Source: Patescibacteria group bacterium (GTDB taxonomy: Bacteria; Patescibacteriota; Minisyncoccia; UBA6257; JAAZHW01). From it: a stretch of 33,205 nt of DNA. The notes under the pieces are model-generated. The model did no database searches. It was not told the origin of the DNA and was given only the letters and a program-made list of their open reading frames with translations. Position 1 is the stretch's first letter. Each line of letters starts with the position of its first letter. The stretch spans positions 1 to 33,205 of the forward strand of contig JAOAGL010000002.1 of NCBI GenBank assembly GCA_026415775.1, in the 5' to 3' direction. Shown one piece after another: positions 7,919-14,745 of the stretch. A program made the translations under genes and the position numbers.

Positions 7919-7979
7919 TTTTGATTGGATTGGAATACAATTGAACTTGACATTTTGATTGGATTGGAATACAATTGAA
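7919..7979 (+). repeat. Two 27-bp direct repeats between methylase and ATPase genes
   Basis: Bases 7919-7945 and 7953-7979 are identical 27-mers (core GATTGGATTGGAATACAATT) separated by 7 bp, a period of 34 bp. They fill almost the whole space between the two genes. Each copy contains TACAAT, and the 7-bp linker supplies most of a -35 box for the second copy. Confidence 0.95.
7947..7975 (+). promoter_or_regulatory. Near-consensus sigma-70 promoter for the ATPase gene
   Basis: TTGACA at 7947-7952 and TACAAT at 7970-7975 are separated by exactly 17 bp, and the ATG at 7988 is 12 nt further on. The -35 box comes from the linker between the repeats and the -10 box from the second repeat. The first repeat's TACAAT has no good -35 box. 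This makes the ATPase and Res genes transcribable without the methylase. Confidence 0.7.
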
Positions 7980-7987
7980 ATAAGCAT

Positions 7988-9484
7988 ATGGCTACAAGAG
8001 AAAAAATAGAAAATTTTTACCGTCTTTGGACCTCGGAATTAGACAAGTTTCTTTCCGGGTATATTTATGATGAAGAAAATAAGCTTAATCCAACAAGGTA
8101 TATTTTTTCTTATTATTTAACCGCTTTGGAAAAGTTTGCCGCCGGGAGGTTAGAAGAAATAGAAAAAATAAATCTTCTTTCGGGTATTAGAGGCGTTGGC
8201 AAAACTACGTTATTGGCCCAACTCTATAATGCTCCAAAGTTTATACCGCTTTACAGAAAATCAAATTACAGAAATGTTATTGCTCAAGATTATGAGAAAA
8301 TTTATTTGGATGTAAGCCGTCTTTCTGATGAAGGTATCACTTTAAATGAATTCTTTAATTATTATCAGGAGAGAAATGAAATTAGATTTGTTGATTTAAA
8401 CAAAAAATTGCTTATTCTTCTGGACGAAGTCCACTATGACGAAAAATGGGGATTATTTTTAAAAAATGTTTTTGACGCAACTAAAGGACATAAAAATATT
8501 TTGGTTATCGCTACCGGCTCTTCGGCTTTGCGGATAAAATTAAATCCTGATTTATCAAGGAGATCGCTTTCCGAAGAATTATATCCTTTGAAATTTAATG
8601 AGTATGCAATTTTGAAAAATAATATCTATCCCGAACGAAGTTTATCAGATAATCTTACTGAAGCAATTTTGGGAAGCAAAGACGCAAAAGAGTTGTTTGA
8701 GTTTTGTAAAAATAAACAGCCAGAGATTTCAAGATATTTTAGCAAGTTTCCTCCCGGCGCTGAAGATGATTATTTGTATTTCGGCGGATTTCCATTTGTT
8801 TTGAGATTAAAAAATAAAAAGTCAATTGTTTTTGAATTAGTATCTGGAGTGATTGATAAATTTATAACCAAGGATTTGCTCGAAATGCGCCGCTTGAGTT
8901 CGGAAACGATTTCAAAAATCAAGGATTTATTATATTTAATCGCAAGTTCCGACAGCACTGACATCGATAAATTATGCAATACTTTGAAACTTGATTACAG
9001 GCCGGTTAGAGCAATTTTAGACGCTTTGGTTCAAGGTGGGGTTTTGGCGGAAATAAAGAGTTACGGTCAAAAATTTGTCAGAGTCAGGAAGCCGATTAAG
9101 TTTTTATTTATTTCTCCATCCTTGCGAGTTAGTATTTTGAACGGTATTTTGCCTCCGGAGGTCAAAGGAAAAATTTTAGAAGATTATTTGACTTTAATTT
9201 TCAGTAAAGATTTTCATAGAAAAGGGAAGCACTATGGCGGTCTTGAAGTAATGCACGATTCTTCTTCGGGCGGGGCAGATTTTATTTTGCGTCTGGGACA
9301 GAGAAAGAAAATTATTATAGAAGTCGGATTTGGGAAACAGAATGATGGAATAAAGCAAATAGAAAATAGCGGAAAAGTTACTGCCGGCTATGATTATGGA
9401 ATTATAATCAGTCGACAAGGAGATTTAGAAATAATGAACGAAAAAATTATCAGAATGCCGCTTAAATATTGGTTAGCGATTTAA
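7988..9484 (+). CDS. AAA+ ATPase (COG1373/DUF4143-like) with C-terminal PD-(D/E)XK-like motif
   Basis: The 498-residue protein has an N-terminal AAA+ domain with Walker A GIRGVGKT (residues 66-73), Walker B LLILLDEVHY (141-150) and a sensor-like strand ATGSSALRI (175-183). A winged-helix-like middle follows (about 305-365). The C-terminal part carries GGADFIL and IIIEVGFGK, with Asp431, Glu445 and Lys450 placed like a PD-(D/E)XK nuclease site with a lengthened E-x-K spacing. This is the layout of the widespread COG1373 ATPases, whose function is mostly unknown. It sits between mod and res, 4 nt before res, and has its own promoter. It may be an accessory effector of the restriction system or an independent passenger. 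Activity of the nuclease-like site is a guess. Confidence 0.85.
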   Translation: MATREKIENFYRLWTSELDKFLSGYIYDEENKLNPTRYIFSYYLTALEKFAAGRLEEIEKINLLSGIRGVGKTTLLAQLYNAPKFIPLYRKSNYRNVIAQDYEKIYLDVSRLSDEGITLNEFFNYYQERNEIRFVDLNKKLLILLDEVHYDEKWGLFLKNVFDATKGHKNILVIATGSSALRIKLNPDLSRRSLSEELYPLKFNEYAILKNNIYPERSLSDNLTEAILGSKDAKELFEFCKNKQPEISRYFSKFPPGAEDDYLYFGGFPFVLRLKNKKSIVFELVSGVIDKFITKDLLEMRRLSSETISKIKDLLYLIASSDSTDIDKLCNTLKLDYRPVRAILDALVQGGVLAEIKSYGQKFVRVRKPIKFLFISPSLRVSILNGILPPEVKGKILEDYLTLIFSKDFHRKGKHYGGLEVMHDSSSGGADFILRLGQRKKIIIEVGFGKQNDGIKQIENSGKVTAGYDYGIIISRQGDLEIMNEKIIRMPLKYWLAI

Positions 9485-9488
9485 AATT

Positions 9489-12443
9489 ATGCCTAAACAA
9501 GAAAAGCGAATGCCGCTTTATCTCCAAGACAGAATACTTAAAGACATTTCTTTTGAAAACTTGCCCGCAAAATGGCAGGAGTTTGATTTTAGCCGATTTT
9601 CAAAAGACAAAACGCTTTTTGATTTTCAGCAGGATGCTTTAAAGAATGCAATAAGAGCGTTGCATTTATATTTCAAGGATAAAAAGGCAGATAAAAAAGC
9701 ATTATTTGATTATTACAAATTAAACGGATTTCAAGAAAATTTTGATTATGATTTGAAGAAAAAAGCAGAAGGGAAAACTATTAAATATCTTTTAGAATAT
9801 CCTGATGATTATCCTGTTATTGATAATAAAATCTCCTTTGCTCATTTTATCAATCGTATGAGCTTTTGGATGGCGACCGGCTCGGGCAAGACGCTGATTA
9901 TTGTTAAACTGATTGAGCTTTTGGGAAAGCTTATTGCCGAAAAAGAATTGCCGGTTCGGGATATTCTTTTTTTGGCACATCGTGATGACCTTTTGAACCA
10001 ATTCAAAAATCATGTTGAGGAATTTAACAGCTTTAATTTTGATACCAAGATAAATCTCAAGAGTTTAAGAGATTACGAAAGCGTAAAGCGCGAAAACGCC
10101 TTGCCGTTTGCCAAAAACGAAATTACCGTTTTTTATTATCGTTCTGATTTGATTTCTGACGAACATAAAGAAAAAATCGTCAATTTTCAAAATTACGACA
10201 ACGGCGGGCGGTGGTATATTCTTTTGGATGAAGCCCACAAAGGCGATAAAGAAGACAGCAAGCGGCAGATTTTATACTCCATACTTTCAAGAAACGGATT
10301 TTTGTTTAACTTTTCCGCAACATTTACCGACCCAAGAGATTTTGCGACCTGCGCTTTTGAATTCAATCTTTCAAGGTTTGTTGAAGAAGGATACGGCAAG
10401 CATATTTATGTGTCCGGGCAAGATGTTGCGGCTTTCCGCAGAGAAACAGATTTTTCAAAACAGGAAAAACAAAAAATTGTTTTAAAGGTTTTGCTTTTGC
10501 TCTCATACATCAATAAAAATTTTGAAAAGATAAGGGGAATTGACAGCAGGCTTTATCACCACCCGCTTCTTTTAACTCTGGTTAATTCGGTAAACAAACC
10601 GGATGCCGACCTGCAGTTATTTTTTAGAGAATTAGAGAGTATTGCCACGCAGGAGCCGGCAGAAAGAATCTTAGAATCAGCCAAAGAAGAATTAGTCGCT
10701 GAATTTTCTTCTAATCCGTCATTTTATTTTGAAGAGAGCGAAAAGGTTGTTTTAAATATCGGCGAATTAGAGAAAATTGGCTACAAAGATATCCTGCAAT
10801 ATGTTTTCAATAGCCGAACACCCGGCGCAATTGAAGTTTCTTTTCGTCCATCAGACAAAAGCCAGGTTGCTTTTAAACTGACCACTTCTGATAGATATTT
10901 TGCGCTGATTAAAACGGGAGAAATGCCGCAATGGCTGAAAGATGAATTGGGAAGATTTAACATTAATCATCGTTTTGAAAATGAGGGATTTTTTGAAACG
11001 CTTAATCGCGATGATTCCGACATAAATGTTTTAATGGGTTCGCGCTCTTTTTACGAGGGGTGGGATTCTAACAGGCCAAATCTGATTTTGTTTGTAAATA
11101 TTGGTGTTGGTAGCGATGCTAAAAAATTTGTTTTGCAGTCAGTTGGTCGGGGAGTAAGAATAGAGCCGCTGAAATATCAAAGAAAGCGACTCCAAAATTT
11201 GCTAAACGCTAAAGTTATAAATGAACAATTATTTGAGAAAGTTAAGGATTTGATTCTGCCAACTGAGAGCTTATTTGTTTTTGGCACTAATGCCGAAAAC
11301 CTGAAAGAAATAATCAAAACGCTGAAAGAAGAAAAACAAGACAAGAGTTTGGGCGAAGCGTTTATATTAAATCCCGAAGCGCAAAAACATCCGCTTTTAG
11401 TGCCGGTTTACAAAACTGCCGAGAGAATTTTTGCCGAAGAAAGCAATCCTCAAAAATACATTATAAGTAAAGATGATTTTAATCTGACAAAAAGTTTTTA
11501 TGAATACATAGGCGATAAAGTTGCTGTGGCGAAATATGATTGCGAAGTAAAGGTTTTGAAGAAAGCAAAAGAAAGCTTTTCAGAAAAAGAGAAATATTAT
11601 GATTTCATCGAAACAAACTCACTTTTTGAACCAGAGTTAACTCTTGGCCGAATTTTTGATTATATGGGAGTTAAAAGCAGAGAATTTGATAGATTTGAAA
11701 AAGTAGAAAAAGGTAAATTTATTGTCCATTTTGAAAAGGTTAGATTTAGAGATGGAGAAAAATACCAAAAAATACTGGAAGCAATTGGAAAAGCAAAAAA
11801 TTACTCGCAAAAGGCAGCCAAAGAGAAAGAAATTGATGCGGAATTTGAAAGAACAAACGATAAAGAAAAATATAAAGAGGCAATAAAACAATTAGAATTG
11901 AATTTTCAGCCCGAAGTTGAATATGATAAATTAAAAATTAAGTATTTAGCCAATCATTACTATCTTCCTGTGATAGTTTCAGAATCCGAAAAAATTGATT
12001 ACATAAATCATATCATCAATGTTGAAAGTGAGGTAAAGTTTATTAAACAATTAGAAGAATATCTTGCCAAACCTAATAATGTATTTACACAATTTGACTG
12101 GTGGATGTTTTCAAAACTTGATCAAACACTGGATGAAGTGTTTATACCTTACTTCAATCCGAAAGAAAATCGGTTTGCAAATTTCAAACCAGACTTCATC
12201 TTTTGGGCCAAGAAGGACGATCGATACCTGATTTTGTTTGTTGATCCAAAAGCGCCAACCTACACTGATGCAAACTATAAAATAGATGGCTATCGCAAAA
12301 TCTTTGAAGAAAATGGCCAAGCTAAAATATTTCCCGGAAACAGATTAGTAAAACTCTTAATGTGGGGTCCAAGAAACACGGGAGAGGAATATAAAGACTA
12401 TTGGGTGAATAATTTTGATGATTTTGCGAACGAAATCAATTAA
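9489..12443 (+). CDS. Type III-like restriction enzyme Res subunit (SF2 helicase-nuclease)
   Basis: This 984-residue protein has superfamily 2 helicase motifs: a Q-region FDFQQDALKNAI near residue 43, Walker A MATGSGKT (128-135), motif Ia FLAHRDDLLNQF, Walker B DEAH (247-250), motif III FSATF, motif V around SRSFYEGWD, and motif VI QSVGRGVR (550-557). The C-terminus carries the Type III endonuclease site, PDF (901-903) and FVDPKAP with Asp919-Pro-Lys921. With Mod it would translocate or switch along DNA and cut between two inversely oriented unmethylated sites. All motifs look intact. Its length and motif order agree with Type III Res. Transcription can come from the ATPase promoter. Confidence 0.9.
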   Translation: MPKQEKRMPLYLQDRILKDISFENLPAKWQEFDFSRFSKDKTLFDFQQDALKNAIRALHLYFKDKKADKKALFDYYKLNGFQENFDYDLKKKAEGKTIKYLLEYPDDYPVIDNKISFAHFINRMSFWMATGSGKTLIIVKLIELLGKLIAEKELPVRDILFLAHRDDLLNQFKNHVEEFNSFNFDTKINLKSLRDYESVKRENALPFAKNEITVFYYRSDLISDEHKEKIVNFQNYDNGGRWYILLDEAHKGDKEDSKRQILYSILSRNGFLFNFSATFTDPRDFATCAFEFNLSRFVEEGYGKHIYVSGQDVAAFRRETDFSKQEKQKIVLKVLLLLSYINKNFEKIRGIDSRLYHHPLLLTLVNSVNKPDADLQLFFRELESIATQEPAERILESAKEELVAEFSSNPSFYFEESEKVVLNIGELEKIGYKDILQYVFNSRTPGAIEVSFRPSDKSQVAFKLTTSDRYFALIKTGEMPQWLKDELGRFNINHRFENEGFFETLNRDDSDINVLMGSRSFYEGWDSNRPNLILFVNIGVGSDAKKFVLQSVGRGVRIEPLKYQRKRLQNLLNAKVINEQLFEKVKDLILPTESLFVFGTNAENLKEIIKTLKEEKQDKSLGEAFILNPEAQKHPLLVPVYKTAERIFAEESNPQKYIISKDDFNLTKSFYEYIGDKVAVAKYDCEVKVLKKAKESFSEKEKYYDFIETNSLFEPELTLGRIFDYMGVKSREFDRFEKVEKGKFIVHFEKVRFRDGEKYQKILEAIGKAKNYSQKAAKEKEIDAEFERTNDKEKYKEAIKQLELNFQPEVEYDKLKIKYLANHYYLPVIVSESEKIDYINHIINVESEVKFIKQLEEYLAKPNNVFTQFDWWMFSKLDQTLDEVFIPYFNPKENRFANFKPDFIFWAKKDDRYLILFVDPKAPTYTDANYKIDGYRKIFEENGQAKIFPGNRLVKLLMWGPRNTGEEYKDYWVNNFDDFANEIN

Positions 12444-12464
12444 TTTATAAACGGCGACGCATTA

Positions 12465-12487
12465 TTTAGGAAGTCTGACTTCCTAAA
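12465..12487. repeat. Perfect 10-bp hairpin after the Res gene
   Basis: TTTAGGAAGT and ACTTCCTAAA pair perfectly around a 3-base loop, 21 nt after the Res stop. No T tract follows, so it is not a typical intrinsic terminator. It could act as an mRNA 3'-end stabiliser or mark the cassette edge. Confidence 0.6.
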
Positions 12488-12514
12488 ATTTAATAAATCA
12501 ACCAAAAAGTCGAA

Positions 12515-12546
12515 CCCCGGTAGTAGAAACAATTTTCACTACGGGG
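12515..12546. repeat. Second imperfect hairpin at the cassette edge
   Basis: CCCCGGTAGT... pairs with ...ACTACGGGG, with one bulged G and one mismatch, and an AT-rich loop. This GC-rich stem stands out in AT-rich intergenic DNA. It may belong to the end of the cassette or to the 5' region of the GNAT gene that follows. Confidence 0.5.
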
Positions 12547-12569
12547 CAGGGAATTAATTGAGAAATAAT

Positions 12570-13094
12570 ATGCAAATGCCGGTTATCAAATCAAAGCAAT
12601 TTATTTTAAGGCCTTTTCGAAAAAAGGACGCTAGGTGTTTAGCAAAGAATATAGATAACAGAAAAATTGCTCGAAATACTTCGGGTATTCCTTATCCTTA
12701 CAAACTGAAAGATGTGAGAGAATGGTTGACAAAAATTTTAAAAGAAAAAAGAAAGAAAAAGCTCACTAAAGTTAATTTTGCAATAGACATTAATGGAAAA
12801 GTAGTAGGGTCAGTAAGTTTAGAAAAGATTGAAGGGCACAAAGCTGAGATAGGTTATTGGTTAGCTGAGAAATATTGGGGTAAGTGAATAATGACAAGAG
12901 CCGTTAAATTAGTGACAAGATTAGGATTTGATGAATTAAAATTGAAAAGAATTTATGCTCATGTATTTTCTTATAATAAAGCCTCAATGCGAGTTTTAGA
13001 AAAATCAGGATATCAAAAAGAGGGGCTTTTAAGGAAGTATATTAAAAAGGGGAATGCATATAAGGACGCTTATCTTTTTGCAAAGATTAGATAG
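12570..13094 (+). pseudogene. RimJ/RimL-like GNAT acetyltransferase interrupted by an in-frame TGA
   Basis: Two parts read in one frame as a single GNAT (Acetyltransf_3 type) of about 175 residues: SKQFILRPFRKKDARCLAKN and VNFAIDINGKVVGSVSLEKI upstream, then TRLGFDELKLKRIYAHVFSYN and ASMRVLEKSGYQKEGLLRK downstream. The only break is TGA at 12885-12887 inside YWGK-stop-IMTRAVKLV, exactly where the family has the second glycine of WGKG in the acetyl-CoA loop, so GGA to TGA is the simplest explanation. I place the start at the ATG 12570; a TTG at 12558 and ATG at 12576 are alternatives. A pseudogene, a sequencing error or readthrough would all fit. Such enzymes acetylate N-terminal amines of ribosomal proteins or small molecules. 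Confidence 0.75.
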
Positions 13095-13104
13095 AAAAAA
13101 ATAA

Positions 13105-13386
13105 ATGAAGAAGAAATTTAAAGATAGAGTTTATGAGGTTGTTAGGAAAATTCCGCGGGGAAATGTTTTGAGTTATCAAAAGGTGGCTCAAAAAGCGGGC
13201 AACCCAAAGGCTTATCGAGCAGTGGGGAACATTCTAAATCAACACAATTTAAAAGGATTGCTGTGCCATAGAGTTGTTAAATCTAATGGTGAAGTGGGTG
13301 GTTATCGTTGGGGAAAGAAGCGAAAAACCTTTCTTCTTAAAAAAGAAGGGATAAAAATTGATAATAGGAGATTTATTGTTGAATAA
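13105..13386 (+). CDS. Methylated-DNA-protein cysteine methyltransferase (minimal)
   Basis: The 93-residue protein corresponds to the C-terminal active domain of Ogt/Ada. It contains VYEVVRKIPRGNVLSYQKVA (helix-turn-helix start), the arginine finger in KAYRAVGNIL (Arg38), and the acceptor motif LCHRVV with Cys54, followed by SNGEVGGYRWG. The usual PCHRV has Leu in place of Pro here, but the cysteine is present, so it is a suicide methyltransferase rather than an alkyltransferase-like protein with Trp. It removes alkyl groups from O6 of guanine. It starts 10 nt after the broken GNAT gene and its end overlaps the opposing capA-like gene by 14 nt. Confidence 0.85.
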   Translation: MKKKFKDRVYEVVRKIPRGNVLSYQKVAQKAGNPKAYRAVGNILNQHNLKGLLCHRVVKSNGEVGGYRWGKKRKTFLLKKEGIKIDNRRFIVE

Positions 13387-14449
13387 GAACGAATTTATTA
13401 TCGGGAAAATTTAGTTTGGAAATAATATTTTTAAAATGTTCCGGCTCGTTAAAAGAGTTGATAATTTTTGGCTGGCTATAATTTTCGATTAAAATGGGGT
13501 AAATTTGAATTGTTTTAATAGCTGAAGGAGAGAAAATAATTCGGACGGCAATTGCTTCACGGGTTTCGTGAGACCACATTTGATCAAAAACAAAATTACC
13601 GAGGCTATAAAAAATATAACCGTTTCTATATTTTTCGATTGGTTGAATAACATGAGGGTGATGACCAATGATTAAATCAGCTCCGGCATCAATGGCTGCA
13701 TGCGTAAATTTTATTTGATTTTCATTTGGTTGATATTGATATTCATTACCAGCATGAAGAGAAACAATAACATAATTGGCCAATTGTTTTGCCTCTTTTA
13801 TTTTTTCTTTTAGTTTTTCCAAGTTAAAGCAGGCTGTTCCGTTTTTATTTTCTTGGGCGCAATTATTACTAGGAATAACATCTGTATCGTTTTGGGCCAA
13901 AAAGGCAAATTTAATACCGTTTTTTTCAATGATTTTAAAATCATAAGCCTCGCTTTCATTTTTTTCGGCGCCCACATAATAAATGTCAAAAATTTTAAGC
14001 AAATCAATGGTTTTTATTAATCCTTCAGCGCCAAAATCTAAAAGATGATTATTTGCCAATGACAAAACAGAAAAATTAAATTTTTTTAAAACCGGTACCA
14101 TTTTTTCATCGACGCGCAGAATCATCTCGCCGCCTTTAATTTTTCGACCATCAATAATCGGCGCTTCCAAATTTCCGAAGACAAAATCATTTTTTAAAAG
14201 CAAATTTTTTATGTTTTGAAAAGGAAGCTCAAGATCGTTGTTTTTTTCTATTTGATAAGCTACGCCTCGCGAAAGCATTATATCGCCAACAAAAAGACCG
14301 TTTACTAAAGGAACTGGTTTTATTGAGGAATAGAAATTTGTTGGGCGATAATACAAATTTAAAAAATCACCAATTTCTTTTTGAAAAACAAAAAGGATAG
14401 CACTAACGGCTATCAAGAAAAGAATCAGGATATTTTGAAATTTTATCAT
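13373..14449 (-). CDS. CapA-family metallophosphatase-like membrane protein
   Basis: The 358-residue protein has one N-terminal membrane anchor (about residues 7-23) and then a complete CapA/PgsA-type calcineurin-like fold: FVGDIMLSRGV, FGNLEAPI, LSLANNHLLDFG, VSLHAGNEYQYQPN, LIIGHHPHVIQPIE and IFYSLGNFVFDQ. These Asp, Asn and His residues form the predicted two-metal site. CapA proteins take part in poly-gamma-glutamate or other surface polymer processes, and the catalytic domain should lie outside the membrane. It is the last gene of a minus-strand run and begins 13 nt downstream of tRNA-Gly. Its end overlaps the methyltransferase gene tail to tail. Confidence 0.88.
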   Translation of the reverse strand: MIKFQNILILFLIAVSAILFVFQKEIGDFLNLYYRPTNFYSSIKPVPLVNGLFVGDIMLSRGVAYQIEKNNDLELPFQNIKNLLLKNDFVFGNLEAPIIDGRKIKGGEMILRVDEKMVPVLKKFNFSVLSLANNHLLDFGAEGLIKTIDLLKIFDIYYVGAEKNESEAYDFKIIEKNGIKFAFLAQNDTDVIPSNNCAQENKNGTACFNLEKLKEKIKEAKQLANYVIVSLHAGNEYQYQPNENQIKFTHAAIDAGADLIIGHHPHVIQPIEKYRNGYIFYSLGNFVFDQMWSHETREAIAVRIIFSPSAIKTIQIYPILIENYSQPKIINSFNEPEHFKNIISKLNFPDNKFVLIQQ

Positions 14450-14462
14450 ATCTATTAGAAAG

Positions 14463-14534
14463 AGCGGGAGACGGGACTTGAACCCGCGACCTTCTCCTTG
14501 GCAAGGAGACGTTCTGCCGCTGAACTACTCCCGC
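14463..14534 (-). tRNA. tRNA-Gly (anticodon GCC)
   Basis: The acceptor arms GCGGGAG and CTCCCGC pair, the anticodon loop TTGCCAA gives GCC, the T-loop is TTCAAGT, and the discriminator is U as expected for glycine. CCA is not encoded. It lies 10 nt downstream of tRNA-Phe in the same direction. Confidence 0.95.
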
Positions 14535-14544
14535 AATGGCTTTG

Positions 14545-14616
14545 TGCCTCGGGAGGGAATCGAACCCCCGACGCAATGCTCTTCAGGCATTCGCTCTACC
14601 ACTGAGCTACCGAGGC
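14545..14616 (-). tRNA. tRNA-Phe (anticodon GAA)
   Basis: The acceptor arms GCCTCGG and CCGAGGC pair, the anticodon loop CTGAAGA gives GAA, the T-loop is TTCGATT, and the discriminator is A. CCA is not encoded. It lies downstream of pheS-pheT, its own aminoacylating enzyme, probably on the same transcript. Confidence 0.95.
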
Positions 14617-14673
14617 GTCAATTTTATATTTTAATGATTTTAGATATTTTTTCAATGAGCGATGGGTGATAAG

Positions 14674-14745
14674 TGCGCGCTGAGGGGATCGAACCCCCGA
14701 CCTTCTCTGTGTAAGAGAGACGCTCTACCACTGAGCTAAGCGCGC
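14674..14745 (-). tRNA. tRNA-Val (anticodon TAC)
   Basis: The acceptor arms GCGCGCT and AGCGCGC pair, the anticodon loop CTTACAC gives TAC, the T-loop is TTCGATC, and the discriminator is A. The first base of the tRNA directly follows the last base of the pheT stop codon. Confidence 0.95.

Noticed and set aside
7919-7979. Short CRISPR array
   Set aside because: Only two copies, a 7-bp spacing, no cas genes, and the repeat overlaps a promoter.
5494-12443. BREX, DISARM or Type I system
   Set aside because: No PglZ, BrxC, DrmA/B or HsdS-like genes are present; the methylase motif order and the Res C-terminal nuclease fit Type III.
12515-12546. tRNA or tRNA fragment on the minus strand (contains GGGGTTCGA)
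   Set aside because: The stem encloses a loop that cannot form a T-arm, and no acceptor, D or anticodon arm can be drawn around it.
12570-13094. UGA read as glycine (genetic code 25) because TGA falls at a conserved glycine
   Set aside because: Genes of 677, 838 and 984 residues contain no internal TGA, and TGA ends the genes at 2675, 7917, 25497 and 29912. A recoded genome would use TGA for glycine often.
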